Below are positions 1 through 8,667 of a stretch of 64,000 nucleotides of DNA, piece by piece. The DNA lies in the NCBI GenBank assembly GCA_902781705.1, contig CACZKE010000002.1:124001-188000 (forward strand), given 5' to 3'. The position numbers were made by a program, and so were the translations under genes. The notes below the pieces were generated by a model. That model was not told the DNA's origin and searched no databases. It saw nothing but the letters and a program-made list of their open reading frames with translations. This DNA is from an uncultured Bacteroidia bacterium. Lineage in GTDB: Bacteria; Bacteroidota; Bacteroidia; Bacteroidales; UBA932. Each line of letters starts with the position of its first letter. Positions within the stretch are counted from its first letter, which is position 1.

Positions 1-2235
1 GCCTCCCTGTCCATGATGGACGACCCGGGCTGGTCCGTGCAGAGCGCCGTCAAGCGTTACACGGCCAACATCAACTCCACGTTCAAGATCGTCGAGAACC
101 TCTCCCTGAACCTCATCGGCAACGCCTCGTACCGTAACCAGCGCGCGCCGGGAACCCTGGGTTCCACCATCGACGCCGTGAACGGTGCCGTCCAGCGTGA
201 CTTCGACATCAACCCGTACTCCTACGCGCTGAACACCTCCCGCGCCCTGGACCCGGATGAATTCTATACGCGCAACTACGCTCCTTTCAACATCTTCCAT
301 GAACTGGAGAACAACTATCTGGATCTGGACGTGACGAACGTCCGCTTCCAGGGAGAACTCAAGTGGAAGCTGTTCGGCCACCTGGAACTGGCCGCCCTGG
401 CGGCCTACAAGTTCGCCGGCACCTCCCGTGAGCATTACATCCGCGACGACTCCAACCAGGCGCAGGCCTACCGGGCCATGTCCACCACCACCATCCGCGA
501 CAGCAACTCCTTCCTCTACACGGATCCTGACGTGCTGTTCGCCGTGCCTGAATCCATCCTGCCCGTGGGCGGTATCTACCAGCGCACCGACAATAAGATG
601 AACGGCTGGGACGCCCGTGTTTCCGCGAACTACAGCCAGACGTTCGGCCGGATCCATCAGGTGAACGCCTACGCCGGCGCCGAGGTGAACTCCATCGACC
701 GTCATGAGATCTGGTTCCGCGGCTGGGGCATCCAGTACGACATGGGCGAAATCGCCAACTACAATTACAAGGTCTTCAAGAAGGGCGCCGAAGACAATGC
801 GCAGTACTTCACCATGGGCAACTCCCATGAGCGCCGCGCCGCGTTCTTCGGAACCGCCACATACTCCCTGTTCGGCCGGTACAGCCTGAACGGAACCGTC
901 CGTTACGAAGGCTCCAACCGCCTGGGAAAGAGCCGCCAGGCCCGCTGGCTGCCCACCTGGAACGTGTCCGGTCGCTGGAACATCAGCGACGAATCCTGGA
1001 TGCGCCCCCTGCAGCCGGTCCTTTCTCACGCGGCCTTCAAGGCTTCCTACTCGCTGACCGCTGAAAGCGGCCCGTCCTGGGTGACGAACTCCGACGTGGT
1101 CATCGAGGCCTACAACCCCTGGAGAAACAACGTGAACGACCGGGAGACCATCCTGACGATCTCCGACCTCGCGAACCCGGACCTGACCTTCGAGAAGAAG
1201 CACGAGCTGAACCTCGGCCTGGAACTGGGCTTCTTCGACAACCGGATCAACTTCACGGGCGACTGGTACAAGCGTAACAACTACGACCTCATCGGCCGGA
1301 CCAACACCCAGGGCATCGGCGGACAGGTAATCAAGTACGGTAACGTGGCGTCCATGAAGTCCGACGGTTTCGAACTGTCCCTGACGACCCAGAACGTCCG
1401 TACGCGGGACTTCAAGTGGACGACCAACTTCATCTACTCCCATTCCCGCAACGAGGTCACCAAGCTGTACAATTCGCTCCGTGTCATCAACCTGGTGAGC
1501 GGCACCGGCTTCGCCCAGGAGGGCTATCCGAACCACTCTATCTTCTCCATCCCGTTCCGCGGCCTGAACGAGGAAGGTATCCCGACCTTCGTCGACCAGG
1601 ACAGTGTCTGGGATCCTGACACCCAGACGCTCACCGAGAACATCTCCACCACGGGCATCTACTTCCAGACCTCCGATCCCGACAAGCTCCACTTCCTGGA
1701 GTACTCCGGTGTCGCCGACCCGACGGATGTCGGCTCCCTCGGCAACACCTTCGAGTGGAAGGGCCTGCGTCTGAACGTGTTCCTCACCGGCTCCTTCGGC
1801 AACGTGGTCCGTCTGGACCGTGTGTTCAAGTCCCGTTACAGCGACCTGATCGCCATGCCGCGTGAATTCAAGAACCGCTGGGTGGTTCCCGGTGACGAGG
1901 CCGTCACGACCATCCCTGTGATCGCCAGCCGTGTCCAGAACACGAACGATACGCACCTCTCCTACGCCTACAACGCCTACAACTATTCGACGGAGCGCAT
2001 CGCCCGCGGCGACTTCATCCGCCTGAAGGAGGTCTCCCTGAGCTATGACCTTCCCAAGAAGTGGGCCAAGGCCATCTTCTGCAACACCCTGTCCCTGAAG
2101 CTCCAGGCCACGAACCTGACGCTGCTGTACGCCGACAAGAAACTGAACGGCCAGGATCCGGAGTTCTTCAACACCGGCGGTGTCGCCGTTCCGGTTCCCC
2201 GTCAGTTCACCCTCACCCTGAAGGTTGGAATCTAA
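1..2235 (+). CDS. SusC/RagA-type TonB-dependent outer-membrane transporter (5' truncated)
   Basis: The reading frame is open from base 1 with no start in the window, so this is the C-terminal ~744 residues of a protein usually near 1000 residues. The signal peptide, TonB box and plug lie upstream. What is visible is the beta-barrel part: alternating aromatic/polar strands, and a C-terminal strand ending in the hydrophobic pattern LTLKVGI that barrel proteins need for Bam-dependent assembly. SusC proteins import a ligand across the outer membrane with energy from TonB. A SusD lipoprotein follows 16 bases after the stop, the usual SusCD order. Downstream lipoproteins include a metallohydrolase but no glycoside hydrolase, so the substrate may be a peptide or protein (inference). 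The family call is secure; the substrate is not known. Confidence 0.95.
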   Translation, partial: ASLSMMDDPGWSVQSAVKRYTANINSTFKIVENLSLNLIGNASYRNQRAPGTLGSTIDAVNGAVQRDFDINPYSYALNTSRALDPDEFYTRNYAPFNIFHELENNYLDLDVTNVRFQGELKWKLFGHLELAALAAYKFAGTSREHYIRDDSNQAQAYRAMSTTTIRDSNSFLYTDPDVLFAVPESILPVGGIYQRTDNKMNGWDARVSANYSQTFGRIHQVNAYAGAEVNSIDRHEIWFRGWGIQYDMGEIANYNYKVFKKGAEDNAQYFTMGNSHERRAAFFGTATYSLFGRYSLNGTVRYEGSNRLGKSRQARWLPTWNVSGRWNISDESWMRPLQPVLSHAAFKASYSLTAESGPSWVTNSDVVIEAYNPWRNNVNDRETILTISDLANPDLTFEKKHELNLGLELGFFDNRINFTGDWYKRNNYDLIGRTNTQGIGGQVIKYGNVASMKSDGFELSLTTQNVRTRDFKWTTNFIYSHSRNEVTKLYNSLRVINLVSGTGFAQEGYPNHSIFSIPFRGLNEEGIPTFVDQDSVWDPDTQTLTENISTTGIYFQTSDPDKLHFLEYSGVADPTDVGSLGNTFEWKGLRLNVFLTGSFGNVVRLDRVFKSRYSDLIAMPREFKNRWVVPGDEAVTTIPVIASRVQNTNDTHLSYAYNAYNYSTERIARGDFIRLKEVSLSYDLPKKWAKAIFCNTLSLKLQATNLTLLYADKKLNGQDPEFFNTGGVAVPVPRQFTLTLKVGI

Positions 2236-2251
2236 ACAAGGAGGATATTAT

Positions 2252-3841
2252 ATGAAAAGATACACTTATATCATTACGGCTTTCCTGGGCCTGACCGCAG
2301 GACTATCCTCCTGCGACAAGTTCCTGGACACGATGCCTGACAACCGTGCCGAGCTCAACACGCCGGAGAAGATCAAAGCCCTCCTCGGAGACGCCTACTC
2401 CCGGACGGACTACATGATGGTGACCGAACTGCTGGCCGACAACATGGACAACAACGCCGCCGTCATCACCGCTTCGGCCGACCGCTTCTATGAGCAGGTG
2501 TGGAACTGGGAGGACGTGACCGAATCCAACAACGAGTCCCCCGAGAACATCTGGCAGAACAACTGGGGCTCCATCGCCGCCGCGAACCAGGCTCTCGAGG
2601 CCATCGAAGAGCTGGGCGGCAAGGAGAACCCCGACCTGGCCGGCTCCTACGGCGAAGCTCTCCTGGCCCGCGCCTACGGCCACTTCATCCTGGTCAATGT
2701 CTTCTGTCTCAACTATAATGCGCAGACCAGCGCCACCGATCCCGGCATCCCGTACATGGACAAGCCCGAACAGGGCCTGAGCCCGCAGTACGAGCGCAGC
2801 AACGTGGCCGAGGTGTACCGCCGCATCGACGAGGACATCCAGGAAGGCCTGAAGTATGTCACCGACGACTACGTGGTTCCGAAGTACCATTTCAACGTGC
2901 AGGCCGCCTACGCTTTCGCCGCCCGCTTCTATCTCTATTATGAGCAGTGGGCCAAGGCGGTCGAGTATGCGAACAAGTGCCTGGGCGTCGTTCCCGAGCT
3001 CCGGGATTATGCCGAGCTGGAGAACAACTATCCGGACAAGGCCACGACCAGCGCCGCCTATGTGCGTTCGGACCGCAAGTCCAACCTGCTCCTCCAGACC
3101 GGCGCCTCCAACCAGGGCCTCTTCTGGGGCAACTACAGCGGCTCCTACAAGCATTTCGGCCATACGACCAACCTGGCGCTGACGGAGACTTTCTTCGGCC
3201 GCGTCCCGTGGCTGGCCGAGGATCAGGCGATGAACGCTTCCGCCTACAAGATGACGCCGAAGAACTATACTTCCTCCCGTCTGCGCTACACCATCTGGTG
3301 GACCGTTCCCTATGAGTTCGAGGTGACCAACCCGGTGGCCGGCACCGGCTACCGCCGCACCATCTATCCGGCCTTCACCACGGACGCCTGCCTGCTGGAC
3401 CGCGCCGAGGCCAAGATCATGCTGCGCGACTTCAACGGCGCCATGGACGACCTCAACCTCTGGGCGACCAACATGTTCGTCAACCCGGTGAACATCACGC
3501 CCGAGCAGGTGAACGAGTTCTACAAGGCGATGGATTATTACACCTGGTTCGAACCCACTCCCAAGAAGCATCTGAATCCCGCCTTCCAGATTGACGCCGA
3601 AGGCTCCGTGCAGGAGAGCATGCTTCAGTATGTGCTTCACAGCCGCCGCATCGAAACCATGGGATTCGGTATCCGCTGGTTCGACATCAAGCGGTACGGC
3701 ATCAAGATTTACCGCCGCGTTTCGGACGGTGACGGCGTGATCAGCAGCGTGACCGACTCCCTGGAGGTGAACGACCTCCGCCGTGCGGTCCAGATTCCGC
3801 TCCGTGTCCGTGACGCCGGTTTCGAAGCGAACAAGCGCTAA
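2252..3841 (+). CDS. SusD/RagB-type nutrient-binding outer-membrane lipoprotein
   Basis: A 529-residue protein, the usual SusD size. The start at 2252 follows an unusually good ribosome-binding site (AAGGAGGA at 2238-2245) and opens a lipoprotein signal peptide with the lipobox cysteine at residue 21 (LSSC). An in-frame TTG nine codons upstream would break the signal peptide and is not used here. The sequence has SusD hallmarks: an N-terminal CDKFLD segment, helical TPR-like stretches (for example LLARAYGHFILVNVF), and the C-terminal RRIETMGFGIRWFDIKRYG element typical of RagB/SusD. SusD forms a lid on SusC and captures the ligand at the cell surface. It is almost certainly co-transcribed with the upstream SusC gene and the three downstream lipoprotein genes. 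Confidence 0.95.
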   Translation: MKRYTYIITAFLGLTAGLSSCDKFLDTMPDNRAELNTPEKIKALLGDAYSRTDYMMVTELLADNMDNNAAVITASADRFYEQVWNWEDVTESNNESPENIWQNNWGSIAAANQALEAIEELGGKENPDLAGSYGEALLARAYGHFILVNVFCLNYNAQTSATDPGIPYMDKPEQGLSPQYERSNVAEVYRRIDEDIQEGLKYVTDDYVVPKYHFNVQAAYAFAARFYLYYEQWAKAVEYANKCLGVVPELRDYAELENNYPDKATTSAAYVRSDRKSNLLLQTGASNQGLFWGNYSGSYKHFGHTTNLALTETFFGRVPWLAEDQAMNASAYKMTPKNYTSSRLRYTIWWTVPYEFEVTNPVAGTGYRRTIYPAFTTDACLLDRAEAKIMLRDFNGAMDDLNLWATNMFVNPVNITPEQVNEFYKAMDYYTWFEPTPKKHLNPAFQIDAEGSVQESMLQYVLHSRRIETMGFGIRWFDIKRYGIKIYRRVSDGDGVISSVTDSLEVNDLRRAVQIPLRVRDAGFEANKR

Positions 3842-3858
3842 CCTTAATCGAATCGACC

Positions 3859-4800
3859 ATGAAGAATGTATTGAAATATTCCGTCTTCGTGCTGGCCATG
3901 TTCGCCGCCTTCTCCTGCAACCGGGATGAATTGAGCGACCAGAGCATCATCCAGGTCAGCCTGCAGCCGAAGAACGATTTCGACCTCTGGCTCGACGCCA
4001 ACTTCGTCACGCCGTACAACATCTCCGTGAAATGGCGCTACGACCAGAACGAGACTTCGCTGAGCTACTACACCATTCCTGCCGATCTGGACTGCTCCAT
4101 CACGATGGCGCACCTGATCAAGTACCTGTGCATCGATTCCTATGATGAAGTGGCGGGCGTGCTGTTCACCCAGCACTATTTCCCCAAGATGTTCACCTTC
4201 ATCGGGGAATGGGAGTACAACAACGCCGGAACCATCCGCCTGGGCACCGCCGAAGGCGGCAAGAAGATCAACCTCACGGGCATCAACTACCTGCCCAAGA
4301 TCATGGCGGGCCAGTGGGGTGACTACCGCTCAGATCCCACGAAGAACCTGAACCACTACTACATCAAGACCATCCACCACGAGTTCACGCACATCCTGAA
4401 CCAGACCAAGGACTATCCGACCGAGTTCAAGACCCTGACGCCGAACGACTACGTGCAGGATGCCTGGAACGACGCCCTCTACCGCGGAAAGAACCTGCCT
4501 CTCGGCTTCATCTCGAACTACGCCCGCAAGGAAGACCGGGAAGACTTCGCCGAGCTCCTTTCCATGTATGTGACCAACACGCCCGCGCAGTGGGCCGCAT
4601 GGATGGAGGCCGCCTCCGTGGACGAAGAGGGGAATCCCGCTTCCGGCGCTGACATCATCACTTCCAAGATGGAAATCGTCAAACGTTACATGATGGACAC
4701 CTTCGGTATCGATGTGGACCGTCTCCGGGAAGTGGTCATCCGCCGCCAGGACGAGGTCGCCGCCGGTCTTGTGGACCTGACATCCCTTGAGATCAATTAA
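3859..4800 (+). CDS. Substrate import-associated zinc metallohydrolase lipoprotein (HExxH)
   Basis: A 313-residue lipoprotein: the signal peptide ends in FSC with the acylated cysteine at residue 20. The zinc motif HEFTH (H174, E175, H178) is intact, and about 45 residues later the segment EDFAELLSMY offers an acidic third ligand of the gluzincin type. This matches the lipoprotein family known as substrate import-associated zinc metallohydrolase, which is found beside SusC/SusD pairs. It probably acts at the cell surface and trims a peptide or protein ligand before import. It starts 17 bases after the SusD stop and ends 13 bases before the next lipoprotein. The family assignment is from motif and context; the natural substrate is unknown. 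Confidence 0.85.
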   Translation: MKNVLKYSVFVLAMFAAFSCNRDELSDQSIIQVSLQPKNDFDLWLDANFVTPYNISVKWRYDQNETSLSYYTIPADLDCSITMAHLIKYLCIDSYDEVAGVLFTQHYFPKMFTFIGEWEYNNAGTIRLGTAEGGKKINLTGINYLPKIMAGQWGDYRSDPTKNLNHYYIKTIHHEFTHILNQTKDYPTEFKTLTPNDYVQDAWNDALYRGKNLPLGFISNYARKEDREDFAELLSMYVTNTPAQWAAWMEAASVDEEGNPASGADIITSKMEIVKRYMMDTFGIDVDRLREVVIRRQDEVAAGLVDLTSLEIN

Positions 4801-4813
4801 ACGGAACGAGTTT

Positions 4814-6169
4814 ATGAAATACAATAGACTGATAGCTTGCATGCTGGCCGGGGCCCTGGCGGCCCTCTCCTTCCAGTCCTGCCTGTTCGAGCAGGAGGAC
4901 CTCTTCGACAAGTCCGCCTCCGAACGGCTGTCCGCGGCTCTGGAAAACGCCCAGAAGGTCCTTCAGGAGCCCAGTCAGGGATGGTTGATGTACTATTATC
5001 CCGACAACGAGCAGCTCTATGGCGGTTACAACTACATCGTGAAGTTCTCTCCTTCCGAGGCGACCGTATGGTCCGAGAACATCGAAGGTTCCTACTCATC
5101 CACCTATCGGATGGGCACGGATGACGGCCCGGTCCTTTCCTTCGACTCCTTCAATTACGGTTTCCATTATTTCGCCACTCCTTCCGGAGGAAGCGGAAAC
5201 CTGTATGGCGAGACCGGCATGTACCAGGCCCACCGGGGCGACTTCGAGTTCGTGATCCTGAGTGCGACTTCCGAGGAAGTCCGCCTGAAGGGCAAGCGTT
5301 CCGGCTGCCTGGTCGTCATGGTCCCGTTCAGCGGGGATCCCGAACAGTACATCAGCTCCGTCAACGACATGATCGAGCAGATTTTCGTGAGCAGCTTCGA
5401 CGGCACTATCGGCGGCGAGCAGGGCCATATCTTCCTGGACCTGTCCAACCGTCAGGCCTATGTCTCCCTCACGGACGAACAGTACGAAGGAAAGGAGTTC
5501 AAGATGCCGTACATGTATACGGACAAGGGCATCCGCCTCTACAAACCGGTGGAAGTGGGGACGCATACCGTCTCCGAACTGGTGTGGGAAGCGGATACGC
5601 AGAAGCTCCTCTCCGTCGCCGGCGCCTCTGACGCCATCGACCTGGTGGGCACCCTGCCCGAGGGCTGGCACGCTTATGATGATTATCTGGGGAACTGGAC
5701 GCTGACCTTCAACAGCGCAAAGAACACCATGGAGGGTATCGTCATCTCCCAGACCGAGCGGGGCAAGTCCTTCACCATCTCCGGACTCAGCGACCAGTTC
5801 GACGTCGTGGCTACGTACAATCTCGGAACGGGCAAGATGACCCTGCTCTCGCAGATCGTGGGCAAGGACGAGAACAACTACGACATCCGGATGGCCTCCT
5901 GGGATTCCAAGGCCGGCTACGTGAACTATGGCAACACCATCGGCTTCACCCTGACCTTCGGTCCCAACGCCGACGGCGTGGACGACGCCTCCACTATCTA
6001 CTTCGCCGACAACCGCGTTTGGGGTACGTACGTGGTGAGCGGTTTCATCCTGTACCGGATGAGCGGCAGCACCCGTATCGGCAACGCCCTCGACCCCTGG
6101 CTCTTCAGGACGGGCATCTCCAATCCCAACCGGCTTGCCTCCCCGTCGAAACTCACCCGCGCTAACTGA
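4814..6169 (+). CDS. DUF4302-type surface lipoprotein
   Basis: A 451-residue protein with a signal peptide ending LSFQSC (cysteine 23). The start at 4814 was chosen because the upstream in-frame codon at 4787 lies inside the preceding gene and would bury the signal peptide. The N-terminal block (SASERLSAALENAQKVL, then GWLMYYYPD and GGYNYIVKF) is characteristic of DUF4302, a family found in Bacteroidota SusCD loci. The C-terminal part from about residue 288 (YLGNWTLTF ... FTISGL ... GKMTLL) looks like a separate beta module that recurs in the next gene. It is likely an accessory surface glycan- or protein-binding component of the same uptake system; no catalytic motif was seen. Confidence 0.8.
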   Translation: MKYNRLIACMLAGALAALSFQSCLFEQEDLFDKSASERLSAALENAQKVLQEPSQGWLMYYYPDNEQLYGGYNYIVKFSPSEATVWSENIEGSYSSTYRMGTDDGPVLSFDSFNYGFHYFATPSGGSGNLYGETGMYQAHRGDFEFVILSATSEEVRLKGKRSGCLVVMVPFSGDPEQYISSVNDMIEQIFVSSFDGTIGGEQGHIFLDLSNRQAYVSLTDEQYEGKEFKMPYMYTDKGIRLYKPVEVGTHTVSELVWEADTQKLLSVAGASDAIDLVGTLPEGWHAYDDYLGNWTLTFNSAKNTMEGIVISQTERGKSFTISGLSDQFDVVATYNLGTGKMTLLSQIVGKDENNYDIRMASWDSKAGYVNYGNTIGFTLTFGPNADGVDDASTIYFADNRVWGTYVVSGFILYRMSGSTRIGNALDPWLFRTGISNPNRLASPSKLTRAN

Positions 6170-6177
6170 TTGGAATT

Positions 6178-7674
6178 ATGAGAAAGTATCTGAATATCAC
6201 GCTGGCCGTCCTTGCCATCGCCTTGCTGGCGGCCTGTAACAAAGAGAAGCCGGTGGAGGACACGTCCGTGAAACTCTCCGTCCTCAATTCCCAGGTGACC
6301 TTTAACTGCCAAGGCGGTGAAGGAACAATCCAGGTGGAGGCGGAAGGTGCGGTGAGCGCCACTTCCGACCGTTCCTGGGCCTCCGTCTCCGTGAACGGTA
6401 AGACGGTCTCCGTCCATGTCGACCCTTGGGGAAAACTGGAAAGCCGTTATGCGAAAGTGACCATCCGGAGCGGCGATGAAAAAACGGATGTCGCGGTTCT
6501 TCAAACGGGCGTCACCCTTTCCTTCGAAGGCTTGTCCCTGCTGGATGAGACCACGCTGATGGGCGAAGCCGGCACCTACCGGTTCCCGTTCGTTTCGGAG
6601 GGGGACCTGACGGTCACCAGCGACAATGACTGGCTGAGCGTCCGTGTCGAGGACGGAGAAATCGTCGTCGTCACGAAGGACAATCCGGACAAGGCGGTTC
6701 GCCACGGAAGCATCCAGTGCGCCTACGGCGAGGCCTCTTCCTCCGTCGATTTCGTCCAGTATCCGATTTTCGAGAAGACCGAAGACTGGGTGCTGTCCTT
6801 TGAGGGCAGACAGGAAATCTCGGGCAACACCTACGCCGTGTTCAAGAACACGGTGCAGGCCGACCAGGGCAAATACGCGCTCTGGTATGAGACTCCCGGC
6901 GCCTATGCGTCCAGCGGCATTCCCGAGGACGTATTCGTCCGCGACGTCGTCTATTCCGAACTGACTGACGCCTTGTGGGAGATTGTCGCCTCCTACAATG
7001 GCAAGTATAAATTCTCCGACTTCCTGTCTTCGGGCACGGATACGGACGGCTGGACGGACATGACGGACGGCGATTACTGGGTGTATGCGGTCGGTCTGGA
7101 TGGCGAAGGCTATCCGACGGGCTGGTATGCCGCCTCCCTGCTGAAGGTGGGCGAGCCCACGCCGTACGAGAAGTGGCTGGGCAGCTGGAGCGTTCCCCGC
7201 GGGGACGGCGCCGATATCTGGATCGTCGAACCCAATGTGGAGGACAAGTCGTACAAGGTCAGCGGCATCGCCGGATTCGATGCGAACGATTATGCGGAAG
7301 GCGCCTTTGTCGCCATCGTCAACTTCGACGCTGAAACCGAGGAAATGGTCTTCGCCGTGTATGAGAACACGAGCGTGACCTGGCAGGACAGCTCCCGCGG
7401 CGCGATGAACGCGCTGCTCTCCGGCCAGTACAAGAACGTAGAAGGCAAGACCTACTACAACTCGGGTGTCGGCAACGTGATCTGCCGGGCCAAGCTGTCC
7501 GAGGACGGCCTGACCGCCGACCTGACCCCGGGTTCCGTCACCTCCGCCGGTGCTCCGGCCTTCTTCTACAACATCCGCTGGTACGGCCGTTACACCAACT
7601 CCTCCGGCTCGCGCTCCGGCGTATCCTGGACGGGTTACGAAACAGCCCTCCCGAACGTCATGACCAAGCAATAA
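6178..7674 (+). CDS. BACON-domain surface lipoprotein (two BACON repeats)
   Basis: A 498-residue lipoprotein with lipobox LAAC (cysteine 20). Residues about 30-112 and 113-197 are two BACON-like Ig domains, each with the signature of a tryptophan after the 'S-D' turn (SDRSWASVSV; SDNDWLSVRV) and a closing QTG/QYP strand. BACON domains in Bacteroidota act as spacers or binding modules on surface proteins of nutrient-uptake loci. From about residue 330 a module with LGSWSV ... YKVSGI ... EEMVFAV resembles the end of the preceding DUF4302 protein. It is the last gene of the SusCD operon and is followed by a strong hairpin terminator. No enzymatic motif was seen; a ligand-binding role is inferred. 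Confidence 0.82.
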   Translation: MRKYLNITLAVLAIALLAACNKEKPVEDTSVKLSVLNSQVTFNCQGGEGTIQVEAEGAVSATSDRSWASVSVNGKTVSVHVDPWGKLESRYAKVTIRSGDEKTDVAVLQTGVTLSFEGLSLLDETTLMGEAGTYRFPFVSEGDLTVTSDNDWLSVRVEDGEIVVVTKDNPDKAVRHGSIQCAYGEASSSVDFVQYPIFEKTEDWVLSFEGRQEISGNTYAVFKNTVQADQGKYALWYETPGAYASSGIPEDVFVRDVVYSELTDALWEIVASYNGKYKFSDFLSSGTDTDGWTDMTDGDYWVYAVGLDGEGYPTGWYAASLLKVGEPTPYEKWLGSWSVPRGDGADIWIVEPNVEDKSYKVSGIAGFDANDYAEGAFVAIVNFDAETEEMVFAVYENTSVTWQDSSRGAMNALLSGQYKNVEGKTYYNSGVGNVICRAKLSEDGLTADLTPGSVTSAGAPAFFYNIRWYGRYTNSSGSRSGVSWTGYETALPNVMTKQ

Positions 7675-7695
7675 GGTTTGAGCGTCTTACGAATC

Positions 7696-7726
7696 GAGGC
7701 CGTCCCTCCCGGGGCGGCCTCTTTTT
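7696..7726 (+). terminator. Intrinsic terminator of the SusCD lipoprotein operon
   Basis: A seven-base GC-rich stem, GAGGCCG at 7696-7702 pairing with CGGCCTC at 7715-7721, is followed by T5 at 7722-7726. It lies 21 bases after the BACON gene stop. Confidence 0.85.
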
Positions 7727-7762
7727 GTCATTCCGAGCTAAGCTCTTTTTGTCATTCCGAGC
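7721..7762 (+). repeat. 18-nt tandem direct repeat between convergent genes
   Basis: The sequence CTTTTTGTCATTCCGAGC occurs twice, at 7721-7738 and 7745-7762, with period 24. Between the copies GAGCTaAGCTC (7735-7745) forms a small palindrome followed by T5, so the unit could act as a second weak terminator. The second copy runs into the dispersed palindrome annotated at 7751-7779. Confidence 0.7.
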
Positions 7763-7779
7763 GTCAGCGAAGGAATCTA
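7751..7779 (-). repeat. Dispersed GATTCC...GGAATGAC palindrome, copy 1
   Basis: Read on the minus strand this is TAGATTCCTTCG, a short centre, then CGGAATGAC. The ATTCC/GGAAT ends can pair. The TAG that begins it is the stop codon of the yicC-like gene, so the element overlaps the gene end. Related copies lie at 28710-28740, 28781-28819 and 44134-44160. Confidence 0.75.
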
Positions 7780-8667
7780 CAGGATATTCATCGACTGTTC
7801 CCGGATCTTCTCCAGTTCGTCCTTCATCCGGACGACCAGGCGCTGGATGCCGGCGTGGTTGGCCTTGGAGCCGGTGGTGTTGATCTCGCGACCCATCTCC
7901 TGGATGATGAAGCCGAGCTTCTTGCCGGGATTGGGTTCGTTGTCGATGGTCTCCATGAAGTAGCGGCAGTGCTGGCGGAGGCGGACCTTCTCCTCGTTGA
8001 TGTCGTACTTCTCCAGGTAGAAGATGAGTTCCTGCTCGAAGCGGGCGGGATCGGGCTTCTGGGCGAGTTCCTCCAGGTTCTTGAGGAGTTTCGCCTTCAC
8101 GGTCTCAATGCGTTCGCCTTCCAGTTTCTCCACCTCGTCGTAGAGGCTCAGGATGGTCTGCACGCGGCCGGTGACGTCCTTGTACAGGACGGCGCCTTCC
8201 TGGCTGCGGAACTGCTGGAGATGGTCCAGGGCCTCGTCGATGGCGGCCTCCACCGCGGGCCAGTCCTCTTCGGAGATGGCATCGGCCTTCTTCGCGTCCA
8301 CGACGTCCGGGAGGCGGAGGAGGGAAGCGAGCAGTTCGCTGTTCGCCTCGTCACCGGGGGCGGTGAATCCGGGAAGATCCTGCCGGAGTTGGAGAACCTG
8401 GTTGTAGTAGGCCTTCAGGGCTTCGGTGTTGATGGGGCGGACGGAATCGGCTCCGGCGGCCTCCAGGGTGAGGAAAAAGTCGATGGTACCGCGCTGCAGG
8501 CGGTCGGCGAGCATCTTCCTCACGGGGATGTCCTTGTCCTTGGGCAGCAGGGAAGTCTTGATATTGATATCCGCACTCTTGGCGTTGAGAGTGCGGATTT
8601 CGACGGTCAGTTTACCGGTTTTGAGCTGGGCTTCGGCCTTGCCGTAGCCGGTCATGGACTGGATCAT
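7777..8667 (-). CDS. yicC: YicC-family protein
   Basis: A 296-residue protein that matches the YicC family over its whole length: the N-terminal MIQSMTGYGKAE signature, the central ELIFYLEKYDINEEKVRL segment, and the C-terminal GSKANHAGIQRLVVRMKDE segment. YicC of E. coli is a cytoplasmic endoribonuclease implicated in small-RNA turnover; that role is family knowledge and is not visible here. The start codon directly abuts the stop codon of the serine palmitoyltransferase gene upstream (no intervening base), so the two are certainly co-transcribed. Its TAG stop is part of a dispersed palindromic repeat. Confidence 0.9.
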   Translation of the reverse strand: MIQSMTGYGKAEAQLKTGKLTVEIRTLNAKSADINIKTSLLPKDKDIPVRKMLADRLQRGTIDFFLTLEAAGADSVRPINTEALKAYYNQVLQLRQDLPGFTAPGDEANSELLASLLRLPDVVDAKKADAISEEDWPAVEAAIDEALDHLQQFRSQEGAVLYKDVTGRVQTILSLYDEVEKLEGERIETVKAKLLKNLEELAQKPDPARFEQELIFYLEKYDINEEKVRLRQHCRYFMETIDNEPNPGKKLGFIIQEMGREINTTGSKANHAGIQRLVVRMKDELEKIREQSMNIL

